This document shows, in pieces, positions 40,900-48,455 of a DNA stretch of 64,000 nucleotides. The notes under the pieces are model-generated. The model was not told where the DNA came from. It searched no databases and was given only the letters and a program-made list of their open reading frames with translations. This DNA comes from an uncultured Eggerthellaceae bacterium (GTDB taxonomy: Bacteria > Actinomycetota > Coriobacteriia > Coriobacteriales > Eggerthellaceae), in contig CANOIM010000004.1 in NCBI GenBank assembly GCA_947566075.1, positions 1 to 64,000 of the forward strand, given 5' to 3'. The translations under genes and the position numbers were made by a program. Numbering within the stretch: position 1 is the stretch's first letter; each line of letters begins with the position of its first letter.

Positions 40900-41955
40900 C
40901 TAACGCAAGCGGTTCACGAACCAGTCCGCCATGGATTCCAGCATGTCCCGCGCGTCACTGGGTTCGAGCATCTCATTCAGCCGAACCTTCGCTATCTCGG
41001 TCAGGTTCTCCGCATAGGAACGGGCATGATCGATGCTGCCCGCCTGGGTCATGAGGTCAACGGCCTGAGCCAGCACCTCTGGATCCTTCGCCCTGGAAGA
41101 CAGGATATCTATCAAGCGTGCCCGATCAGCCCCTTCCAGGGTTTGCAGAGCGTGGACCACCACCAGCGTGCGCTTGCCTTCGGTGATGTCGTTGCGGAAA
41201 TCCTTCTTGGTGCTCTCTTCGCGGCCCACCAGGTTCAGCAGGTCATCCTGGATTTGGAAGGCAAGGCCGGTATCCAGCCCGTAGGTGCGCAGGGCTTCTA
41301 TCTCCGCTTCCGTACCGCCTCCGATGATGGCCCCTATGGCCAAGGGCACGGCCCCAGAATAGTGGGCCGTCTTGTGGGTGGCCATGACCAGATAGTCTTC
41401 GGGGGTGATGTCATAGCGGGCATCCCGCGCCCACCCGATATCCAGCGCCTGGCCTTCCACCGTGCGCCGCGTCATCTCCACCAATTCCGTCACCACGCGC
41501 ACCTTGGTGACGTCATCCAAAGCAGGATCACGCATGACGGTGCCATTCACCAGGGAAAGGGCCAAGTCTCCCATGTTGATGGCAAGTCCCAGCCCTTCGC
41601 TCAGATGAAGGCAGGGCTCTCCCCGGCGCAGCTCTGCGTCATCGGCGATGTCATCATGGATGAGCGCGGCGGTATGGAAATGCTCGATGGCGGCCGCGGC
41701 AGAGGTGGCCAGATCAGCATTGCCGCCCACCGCCAAGCAGGCAGCGAAGCAGATCAGCGGCCGGTGACGCTTGCCGCCGTTGTCAGAGTAGACGCTCAGG
41801 GGGCCGTAGAGGTAGCGGTCCATATCAGGGTGCGTACCCGTGGGGATGAAGCTGTTGATCAGCCCTCCCACGCGGTTCGCGTAGCAATCCAGATATTCTT
41901 CGAATGTGGTGGGCGGGTGTTCCACAGAGCCCAGGATCTCAGTGATGGTTTCCAT
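40900..41955 (-). CDS. polyprenyl (farnesyl/geranylgeranyl-type) diphosphate synthase
   Basis: Isoprenoid chain-elongating trans-prenyltransferase of 351 residues. The first Asp-rich motif is HDDIADDAELRRG; the second reads AFQIQDDLLNLVG with Asn in place of the last Asp, as in some geranylgeranyl synthases. Chain length cannot be called. It is the third gene of the DivIC-Ppx-prenyl synthase-PG-binding unit and may supply lipid carrier or quinone side chains. Confidence 0.9.
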   Translation of the reverse strand: METITEILGSVEHPPTTFEEYLDCYANRVGGLINSFIPTGTHPDMDRYLYGPLSVYSDNGGKRHRPLICFAACLAVGGNADLATSAAAAIEHFHTAALIHDDIADDAELRRGEPCLHLSEGLGLAINMGDLALSLVNGTVMRDPALDDVTKVRVVTELVEMTRRTVEGQALDIGWARDARYDITPEDYLVMATHKTAHYSGAVPLAIGAIIGGGTEAEIEALRTYGLDTGLAFQIQDDLLNLVGREESTKKDFRNDITEGKRTLVVVHALQTLEGADRARLIDILSSRAKDPEVLAQAVDLMTQAGSIDHARSYAENLTEIAKVRLNEMLEPSDARDMLESMADWFVNRLR

Positions 41956-41965
41956 ATCCCCTGAC

Positions 41966-42916
41966 TTACCGGCTGCAGCGTTGGTCTTCTGCCGCCCATG
42001 ATATCATTCCCTGCAGGATGTCCGATTCGCTGGCCGTGAACTCTCGGACGGCGAACACCTCCATCACCTCTAAGAGGATGAGCAGTCCCGCCACGATCAC
42101 CGGGGCACGCCGGGGATCAAGCCCCACTACCTGCTCCCGTTCCCCTTCAGGCATGGCTGCCAGCTGCTCCACCAAGGCTCTGAGCGCCTCCCGAGAGAGC
42201 TTCGCCCCATGCACCTTCGCCGGATCATAGACCGCCATGCCCTCATCCATGCTGATGGCGCTGGTAGCAGTGCCTGCCACGGCGAAGAGGGGTGCGCCCT
42301 GCAAGCTTGCGGGCACCGCAGCCGCCCAAGCCTTGAGCTGCTCTTCCATCCAGGCCGTTGCCGCCTCCAGCTCTGAGGGGAGGGGCGGGTCCGTGGCCAA
42401 GAAGCGCTCCGTCACCCGACGGCAACCTATGTCGAAGGAGCGGAAGACGGAAGGCGCCTTCCCCGCATAGCCGAAAGAGACCTCCGTGGAACCGCCGCCC
42501 ACATCCACCACCATGAGCGGCTCGTCCGCAGGCAGAGCCGCTGACACACCCCGGAAGGTGAGGGAGGCCTCCTGCTGGCCGCTGATGACCTCCAAGGTCA
42601 GCCCTCGCTCCTCGAAGACCCGCAAAAGATCTGCGGCATTGGCCGCATCGCGGGCAGCAGAAGTGGTGACCGCCTTCGTGGCAACCACGGGGTGCTTCGG
42701 GGTGGAAGCCTCATCCCGCAGGCGCAGGAACCCATCCAGGGCCTGGGCCACGCGCTGGATAGCCTGATGGCTCAGGCGCCCACTGGCATCTGTCCCCTCT
42801 CCCAGATTCGTGACCTCATAGGCCCGCACCACATCGTGGACATGGGCGCCCTTTGCATCCGCCACCAGAAGCCTGCTGGTCACCGTTCCTATATCTATGG
42901 CTGCGAAGCGCTCCAC
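41966..42916 (-). CDS. Ppx/GppA exopolyphosphatase family protein
   Basis: Actin-like ATPase fold of 316 residues that hydrolyses polyphosphate or pppGpp. Motifs: AAIDIGTVTSRLLVAD at the N-terminus, TKAVTTSAARDA, and VVDVGGGSTEVSFG. It is the short form (no C-terminal HD-like domain). Ten bp upstream of the polyprenyl synthase start, in the same unit. Ppx versus GppA cannot be told by eye. Confidence 0.9.
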   Translation of the reverse strand: MERFAAIDIGTVTSRLLVADAKGAHVHDVVRAYEVTNLGEGTDASGRLSHQAIQRVAQALDGFLRLRDEASTPKHPVVATKAVTTSAARDAANAADLLRVFEERGLTLEVISGQQEASLTFRGVSAALPADEPLMVVDVGGGSTEVSFGYAGKAPSVFRSFDIGCRRVTERFLATDPPLPSELEAATAWMEEQLKAWAAAVPASLQGAPLFAVAGTATSAISMDEGMAVYDPAKVHGAKLSREALRALVEQLAAMPEGEREQVVGLDPRRAPVIVAGLLILLEVMEVFAVREFTASESDILQGMISWAAEDQRCSR

Positions 42917-42948
42917 GGGCTCTTCCTTTCCCTCAATGAAACCGCAGC

Positions 42949-43869
42949 TTAGCCGCGGTCATAGAGGAAGAGGATGTCCAACACGCCGGAATACCAGGTC
43001 TCCGGAGCAGGAACGCTGCCCGGAGGCACGTTCGCATGGAGGTCCGGTTGCGCATCCACATCTATGCCGATGACGCTGGCTGTTTCCTCATCCGGTTTGA
43101 TGAGGCCGAATTCGGTATGGGCCTTGTCCTCCAAGCCATCTTCGGTAGAAAGGTAGTCAACGGTAGACTGCAAGGCTTCGTTGCGCTCTTGGACGGCCGT
43201 GTATTCCGCAGAGAGCCGGTCCCGTTCCCTGACCTGCTGGTAGTACTGCTGGGCCGGGGTGTAGATGGAACCCACCAGCATCACGGCGAAGAAGGTGAAG
43301 GTCACCGCCATCACCACCCGCTTGGTATGGCCGGAAAGCTGAGGCAGCTTGAAACGGGAAAGGCCCGGGATGCTGATGCCACCGAAGCCGCCTGCGCTGT
43401 GAGCGCCCTGGGCCTTGGCGGCTCTCTTCTGGGAAGCGGTCATCTTCGGTTCATGGATGGCGGCGCGAGGGCCTTCAGAGCCACCCGCAGGAACATCCAT
43501 GCTACCGTAGGCTTTCTCAAAGGCCTCCTCAGCCTGGGCCTTGGATCGCGCCTTGCGCGCGTCCCCCACCCGTTTCGCCAGCTTCGCGAAAGCGCCCTGA
43601 GGGGCTTCGGCGGCGGCACCCTCTTCCTCTTGGAGGTCCTCTTCGGTGAACAGCGCCTGACGGGGCTGACCTGACGGGGCCTGGCGGGTCACGCTGCCAT
43701 CCAAGGCCTCTTCGCCAAAATCCAACTTGAAGATATTGCTCAGGTTCTCGCTGTCTTGAGTCCGAGACGGCACTGCCCCCGCCTGGGTGCGCCCGGGCCT
43801 GCGAGACGCAGACAAGCGGGCATTGCGACGGACCTCGTCGAAGGAAACGATGTTCGACTGTTGAGCCAC
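42949..43869 (-). CDS. septum formation initiator (DivIC/FtsL-like) protein
   Basis: Bitopic membrane protein of 306 residues. The first 180 are Ala/Gln/Arg-rich, probably disordered and cytoplasmic. One helix lies at about 184-205 (VVMAVTFTFFAVMLVGSIYT), followed by a coiled coil (RERDRLSAEYTAVQERNEAL), the pattern of DivIC/FtsB. FtsB-like proteins scaffold the divisome with FtsL and FtsQ. The cytoplasmic extension is far longer than in E. coli or Bacillus but common in actinobacteria. Confidence 0.85.
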   Translation of the reverse strand: MAQQSNIVSFDEVRRNARLSASRRPGRTQAGAVPSRTQDSENLSNIFKLDFGEEALDGSVTRQAPSGQPRQALFTEEDLQEEEGAAAEAPQGAFAKLAKRVGDARKARSKAQAEEAFEKAYGSMDVPAGGSEGPRAAIHEPKMTASQKRAAKAQGAHSAGGFGGISIPGLSRFKLPQLSGHTKRVVMAVTFTFFAVMLVGSIYTPAQQYYQQVRERDRLSAEYTAVQERNEALQSTVDYLSTEDGLEDKAHTEFGLIKPDEETASVIGIDVDAQPDLHANVPPGSVPAPETWYSGVLDILFLYDRG

Positions 43870-43972
43870 GAAGATGCTCCTGTTGCAACTGGTTCGGTTA
43901 AGGTGTGTTCATGCAATGAAGCTGAGGTCAGATTACCATCTTCCCCCGCGGTTTCCAACCCCTCAAAGCCTT

Positions 43973-44353
43973 TTACAGGTCAAGCCCATCTATGAACGCC
44001 ATCCATTTCTCGAAGGATTCATCACTGATGGCGTGCTCCATCATGCAGGCTTCCGCTTCGGCGGTCTGAGCGTCTATGCCCAGCGCCTGATGGAGGAACT
44101 TCGTGAGCGCTTGATGACGGTCCAGCACTTTATGGCCATAGGCATCTCCATCCGGCGTGAGCGTGATGTCCCCGTAATAGGGCTGGGTGACGTACCCCTT
44201 CTCCTTGAGAACGGTGACGGCCTTGTTGACCGATGCCTTGGACACGCCCATCTTCGCAGCCACATCCACCGCCCGGATGGGTTGCTTCTGGCTGCCCCCG
44301 ATCATGACCATCGCTTCCAGATAGTCCTCATGGGAGGTGGATATCTTCTCCAT
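43973..44353 (-). CDS. DtxR/MntR-family metal-dependent regulator
   Basis: 126-residue iron- or manganese-responsive repressor. The winged helix carries VDVAAKMGVSKASVNKAV and the dimerisation helix has HQALTKFLHQAL with metal-site residues in AEACMMEHAIS. The ATG at 44353 has an AGGAGAGG site and is preferred to a start at 44383. It ends within 31 bp of the ABC-F gene. It could regulate the feo operon 4 kb away, which is inference only. Confidence 0.88.
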   Translation of the reverse strand: MEKISTSHEDYLEAMVMIGGSQKQPIRAVDVAAKMGVSKASVNKAVTVLKEKGYVTQPYYGDITLTPDGDAYGHKVLDRHQALTKFLHQALGIDAQTAEAEACMMEHAISDESFEKWMAFIDGLDL

Positions 44354-44384
44354 GGGCCTTATCCTCTCCTGATACCGGGACATC

Positions 44385-46190
44385 TTACCCGCGCTCCAGC
44401 TGTTCCGTAGCCGAGAGCCATTCCTCTTCTAACGCCGCCAACGCCTCCTGGGCGGCGCTCACCTGCGCCTGGGCCTCTGAGAGCGCCACGTAATCAGTGG
44501 GATCCACTGCCTCCATGGCCGCTTTCGCATCCTCTATCTTACCCGTTGCCGTTGCCATCTTGCGCTCCAGGGAGGCAACGAGCTTCTTCAGCCGTTGCTG
44601 CTCCTTGTTGGAAAGGCCCGAGGCAGGGGCTGGCGCATTCTCCTCTGAGGGTTGAGCCTGCTCCGTTGAAGGCTCTGGTTGAGCGCTTGCAGCGGTGAGC
44701 TCCAAGTATTCATCCACACCCCGAGGCAGATGGCGAAGGTGCCCGTCTAGGATGGCGAATTGATGGTCCGTCACCCGTTCCATCAGGTAGCGGTCATGGG
44801 TCACCAGGATGAGCGTTCCCGGCCAGCCATCTAGCATGTCCTCAACGGCAGCCAGCATGTCGATGTCCAGGTCATTGCCCGGCTCGTCCAAGATGAGCAC
44901 ATTGGGCTCTTCCAGCAGGATCATCATGAGGGCAAGGCGCCGCTTCTGGCCGCCCGAAAGGTCTGCCACCGGTTCGTTCAAGTCCGCCTTGTTGAAGCCG
45001 AGCCGCTCCAGAAGCTGGGTAGAAGTGGCTTCTTTGCCATCCAGCATCGTACGATGGGGAAAACGGGCCACCGCTTGGCGGACCAGGTCCCCGTCGAAGG
45101 CACGCAGGTTATCCAAGTGCTGGGAGAGCACGGCGAACCGCACCGTCTGTCCTATCTTCACCCGCCCCTGGGTGGGAGCCAGCGCTCCCTCTATGACCCG
45201 CAGAAGGGTGGTCTTGCCTGCCCCATTACCGCCCACGATGCCGATGCGGTCTCCCGGCCCTATCATCCAGGTAACATCCTTGAGCACGGGCTGGTCTTCA
45301 TCAAAGGCCACCGACACCCGGTCCAAGTCCACTACTTGCTTGCCGATGCGAGCCATGGCCATGCGCTTGAGCTGGATCTCATCCCTGAGCTCCGGCACAT
45401 CAGCGATGAGCTCCTTCGCCGCCGCCACATGGAACTTCGGCTTCGTGGCCCGGGCCCGGGCTCCCCGTGAGAGCCAGGCCAATTCACGCCGCAAGGCGTT
45501 CTGCCGCTTCTGCTCAGCCAAGGCAGCCTGACGCTCCCGCTCCACCCGTTGGAGGATATAGGCAGAGAAGCCACCTTCGAAGGGGATCACGCGCCCGGCG
45601 TGCACCTCCCACATGGTGTTGCAGACCTCATCCAGGAACCAGCGGTCATGGGTCACCACCAGAAGCGCCCCCGCATCCTTGCGCCAGCGGCTCTTCAGGT
45701 GCTCGGCCAGCCAGGTGATGGCCCGGATATCCAGGTGATTCGTGGGCTCATCCAGCATGAGCACATCCCAATCGCCCGCCAGCACGCGCGCCAAGTCAAC
45801 TCGGCGGCGCTGACCACCCGAAAGCGTGCCCACCTGCACGTCCCAGGGAATGTCTTCGAGAAGGTTATGGAAGATGGCGCGGATCTTCGCATCCGACGCC
45901 CAAAGGTATTCGGGGATATCTCCTACCACCGCCTGACGCACCGTGTCATCATCAGCCAGCTCATCGGCCTGAGCCAGGTGCCCCACGCTCACACCGCCCG
46001 TGCGGATGACGCGGCCAGCATCCAGCTCCCCGGTATCTGCCAATACGTTCAGCAGGGTGGATTTGCCGTCCCCGTTGCGCCCCACGATACCGATGCGCTG
46101 GCCCGCGTCCACGCCCAGAGACACGTCTTCTAGCACCGTCTTCGACGGTACCTCCACCCGCACCTTCTCGCAGCCCAACAGGAATGCCAC
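44385..46190 (-). CDS. ABC-F family ATPase (Uup-like)
   Basis: Soluble tandem ABC protein of 601 residues, acting on ribosomes rather than in transport. Domain 1 has GRNGDGKST and LSGGQRRRVDLARVL; domain 2 has GGNGAGKTT and LSGGQKRRLALMMIL. A charged linker and a C-terminal coiled coil (about 520-600) are typical of Uup and some resistance factors. The second Walker B ends LDEPGNDLD rather than NHLD. No membrane domain. Just upstream of the DtxR-like gene. Confidence 0.92.
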   Translation of the reverse strand: MAFLLGCEKVRVEVPSKTVLEDVSLGVDAGQRIGIVGRNGDGKSTLLNVLADTGELDAGRVIRTGGVSVGHLAQADELADDDTVRQAVVGDIPEYLWASDAKIRAIFHNLLEDIPWDVQVGTLSGGQRRRVDLARVLAGDWDVLMLDEPTNHLDIRAITWLAEHLKSRWRKDAGALLVVTHDRWFLDEVCNTMWEVHAGRVIPFEGGFSAYILQRVERERQAALAEQKRQNALRRELAWLSRGARARATKPKFHVAAAKELIADVPELRDEIQLKRMAMARIGKQVVDLDRVSVAFDEDQPVLKDVTWMIGPGDRIGIVGGNGAGKTTLLRVIEGALAPTQGRVKIGQTVRFAVLSQHLDNLRAFDGDLVRQAVARFPHRTMLDGKEATSTQLLERLGFNKADLNEPVADLSGGQKRRLALMMILLEEPNVLILDEPGNDLDIDMLAAVEDMLDGWPGTLILVTHDRYLMERVTDHQFAILDGHLRHLPRGVDEYLELTAASAQPEPSTEQAQPSEENAPAPASGLSNKEQQRLKKLVASLERKMATATGKIEDAKAAMEAVDPTDYVALSEAQAQVSAAQEALAALEEEWLSATEQLERG

Positions 46191-46360
46191 CGAACGCCCT
46201 CCTCATCTCTGGAGGAAGAGTATAGCAACCTGAACCATTACCAAAGAACGCGTTACGAAGACCCAACGGATAAAAAGGAGCCTTCCCGTATGCTCATGAT
46301 TTGATACAATGAATCCACTGTATATTTACAATGCATGTCGTCTAAGGAGGCGGGGATCCC

Positions 46361-46651
46361 ATGCCATCAGTGAAACCGCTTTCAGAATTCAATCGGAACC
46401 AGACCGCCCTGATAGAGGAGCTCCATCAAAGCGGACAGCCCATCTATTTGACCCGCAACGGCAGTGCTTCCATCGTGGTCATGGACGCTGAGGCCTTTGA
46501 CCGTGAACTCTCCTATAAGGCCAGCGCTTATGCCAACGAGATGCGCGTATACAACAGCCTGATGGCAGGTTACGCTGATGTGCTAGAAGGCCGCATGACG
46601 GAGGCAGACGAGGCAGAAGCGGCTATCTTAGCTGCCAAGGGTTGGGCCTGA
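46361..46651 (+). CDS. Phd/YefM-type antitoxin
   Basis: 96-residue antitoxin with the YefM/Phd fold: SVKPLSEFNRNQTALIEEL binds DNA and GQPIYLTRNGSASIVVMDAE forms the dimer core. The C-terminal third, Glu-rich, should wrap the toxin. A strong TAAGGAGG site precedes it. Its stop overlaps the toxin start by one base. First gene of a type II toxin-antitoxin pair. Confidence 0.88.
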   Translation: MPSVKPLSEFNRNQTALIEELHQSGQPIYLTRNGSASIVVMDAEAFDRELSYKASAYANEMRVYNSLMAGYADVLEGRMTEADEAEAAILAAKGWA

Positions 46652-46986
46652 TGGAAGAGGCGTCCCCTTGGAGCGCTACCTACACGCAAAGCGCCATCAC
46701 CTTCATCCTAGAGCATGTGACCAGTGAACGAGTCGCGCGAAAACTCTTCGAGTACCGCTCCCTCTTAGAGGAGCTCCCGGACTTGGGCAGCCCCTACTGC
46801 CCTGAATATCCTGCAGCGCGGCCTCCCTTTCCCTGCCGCGCCATCCCTGTGTCAGACACGCCCTTCACCATCTATTATATGAAGCAAGAAGAGCAAAGAC
46901 GTCTCATCATCTTCTGCATCGAATTCCAAAGAACGGACCCGAACGCACGCTTCTCTCAGATAGATTGGACCACCGGATCCTGGTGA
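46651..46986 (+). CDS. RelE/ParE-superfamily toxin
   Basis: 111-residue toxin partner of the preceding antitoxin. The C-terminus IIFCIEFQRTDPNARF and the central YRSLLEELPDLG helix fit the RelE/ParE fold. Start is the ATG overlapping the antitoxin stop (TGATG); a TTG three codons upstream is less likely. mRNA cleavage or gyrase targeting cannot be decided from sequence. Confidence 0.8.
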   Translation: MEEASPWSATYTQSAITFILEHVTSERVARKLFEYRSLLEELPDLGSPYCPEYPAARPPFPCRAIPVSDTPFTIYYMKQEEQRRLIIFCIEFQRTDPNARFSQIDWTTGSW

Positions 46987-47024
46987 CCCGCAGCTTCGGG
47001 CGCTGCCCTGTATAATCCCGTCCC

Positions 47025-47492
47025 ATGAGAAAAGCTTTCAAGGTATTCGCCGCCATCCTCTTGGCGATCATCGTCTTGGTGGTCGCGGGCATCCTCCTGG
47101 CTAAGAGCGGTGTGGATAACCCCGTATCCGATGCAGCAGAGAAGGCAACCATCGAAGCGGCCAACGCGGCTCTGGACGCTTCGGGCATCAAGGGCCAGAT
47201 TGATTCAGCCCTGCGTTCCAATGTGGATGCCATCTCCCGCCAAACGGGCCTGCCCCCAGCGGTGGTGGAACAGATGGTGGAAGACCTAGACGTGCAGAGC
47301 TGGACCGTGGCCGCACTGCCTGATGGCGCCGTTGTCACAGATACCACCGCTGTGACCTACAGCGGCCATACCGTTCAAGTCACCTCCTATGATGACCCTG
47401 GATACATCACCTTGGGTACTGAAGCGGGCGAATTCACCTTGGCCGTACCCTCCAATGCCCAAGGCTATATCTCGTATCTGGAATACCTGTAA
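47025..47492 (+). CDS. membrane-anchored hypothetical protein
   Basis: 155 residues. A signal anchor (AFKVFAAILLAIIVLVVAGI) at the N-terminus is followed by an extracytoplasmic, Ser/Thr/Asp-rich domain with no Cys. No lipobox. The family is not recognised. It lies between two toxin-antitoxin modules and may be a bystander gene. Codon use appears ordinary. Confidence 0.6.
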   Translation: MRKAFKVFAAILLAIIVLVVAGILLAKSGVDNPVSDAAEKATIEAANAALDASGIKGQIDSALRSNVDAISRQTGLPPAVVEQMVEDLDVQSWTVAALPDGAVVTDTTAVTYSGHTVQVTSYDDPGYITLGTEAGEFTLAVPSNAQGYISYLEYL

Positions 47493-47534
47493 GACCCCCT
47501 TTTTTTTGAAGCATATCCATGGCGCTTCGGTGTT

Positions 47535-47571
47535 ACAATAGCTGCTAATAGCATCTATTAGCAGCTATTGT
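47535..47571. promoter_or_regulatory. operator palindrome of the second TA module
   Basis: Perfect 17-bp inverted repeat (47535-47551 and 47555-47571) with a three-base centre, ending 11 bp before the antitoxin start. It fits autoregulation by a RelB/DinJ-type antitoxin. It also spans the likely -10 region. Confidence 0.7.
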
Positions 47572-47582
47572 AGGAGAGTATC

Positions 47583-47873
47583 ATGACAACGAACCTCACA
47601 ACAGCAGCCTTATCCACAAAGGTGACACCTGAAGAGAAGAATACCTTTGTTGAGACCTGCCGTACCATCGGCACCTCTCCTAGCAACGCCTTGCGTATGT
47701 TCGTAGCTGCCTTCAACACACGGGGCGGCCTCCCCTTCGACCCATCGAACCCTGCGGGTTTCAATCAGGAGACCTTGCAGGCCATGGATGATGCCATCAA
47801 CCACAGGAACCTAGCAGGGCCATTCAAGACCGTCGAAGAGGCTATGGCCTATCTCGAATCTGATGAGGATTGA
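47583..47873 (+). CDS. RelB/DinJ-family antitoxin
   Basis: 96-residue antitoxin. The ribbon-helix-helix N-terminus is TTNLTTAALSTKVTPEEKNT with TIGTSPSNALRMFVAAF, close to DinJ and RelB. The C-terminus is acidic. It overlaps the toxin gene by four bases (ATGA-type) and has a palindromic operator upstream. Confidence 0.88.
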   Translation: MTTNLTTAALSTKVTPEEKNTFVETCRTIGTSPSNALRMFVAAFNTRGGLPFDPSNPAGFNQETLQAMDDAINHRNLAGPFKTVEEAMAYLESDED

Positions 47874-48148
47874 CCATGTTCGAGATCAGATTCACCTCTC
47901 GGTTCAAGAAGGAATACAAGCAGATGATACGCCGCGGCTGCAAGCCTGAGAAGCTCGCAGCAGTGCTAGAGATGCTATCCCATGGCGAACGCCTCCCCTT
48001 CTCCATGCACGACCATGAGCTGCAGGGGACCTATAAAGGCCATCGCGAGTGCCATATCGAACCAGACTGGCTGCTCATCTACCGGATCGACGGAAATGAG
48101 CTCATCCTCACTGCCGTTCGCACCGGATCTCACAGCGACTTATTCTGA
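47870..48148 (+). CDS. YafQ-family mRNA interferase toxin
   Basis: 92-residue RelE-superfamily toxin. Family features visible are FTSRFKKEYKQMIRRG at the start, DHELQGTYKGHRECHIEPDW in the middle and DGNELILTAVRTGSHSDLF at the end, with the catalytic His residues kept. YafQ enzymes cleave mRNA at the ribosome. Partner of the DinJ-type antitoxin. Confidence 0.88.
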   Translation: MTMFEIRFTSRFKKEYKQMIRRGCKPEKLAAVLEMLSHGERLPFSMHDHELQGTYKGHRECHIEPDWLLIYRIDGNELILTAVRTGSHSDLF

Positions 48149-48161
48149 ACGCCTAACGCCA

Positions 48162-48190
48162 ACGGGCACCGGTGTGTGACCAGTGCCCGT
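48162..48190. terminator. stem-loop between YafQ and feo genes
   Basis: Perfect 8-bp arms (ACGGGCAC / GTGCCCGT) between convergent transcription units. A second dyad (48199-48208 with 48240-48249) overlaps the end of the FeoB-associated gene. Both lack long T-runs. Confidence 0.5.
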
Positions 48191-48242
48191 GAGCTTTGAG
48201 CCTAAGGAACAAGGGAGAGAGGAGGAGAGGGAGACCTTCTCC

Positions 48243-48455
48243 TTAGGCTTTATGGAGAGTCGCTGCCATTCTCTTGACAGCTTCGCAGGTATCACATCCA
48301 TCTTGGCAGCTTGGCCCGTGCTTCTTCTTGCACCCCTGACAGCCGCCTTGGCAATGATCATGACAATCGCAGAGCCCCCGCGTCACCAAGCGGCGCACGG
48401 CCAGGACCGCCAGCCCCAGGATGACGCCCAGCAGGATGACGGTTGACACGCTCAT
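48243..48455 (-). CDS. FeoB-associated Cys-rich membrane protein
   Basis: 70 residues: one N-terminal helix (VILLGVILGLAVLAV), then a Cys/His-rich tail CDCHDHCQGGCQGC with CDTC. Small proteins of this type follow FeoB in many Gram-positives and may bind iron or act like FeoC. It overlaps the feoB stop by one base. Confidence 0.85.
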   Translation of the reverse strand: MSVSTVILLGVILGLAVLAVRRLVTRGLCDCHDHCQGGCQGCKKKHGPSCQDGCDTCEAVKRMAATLHKA

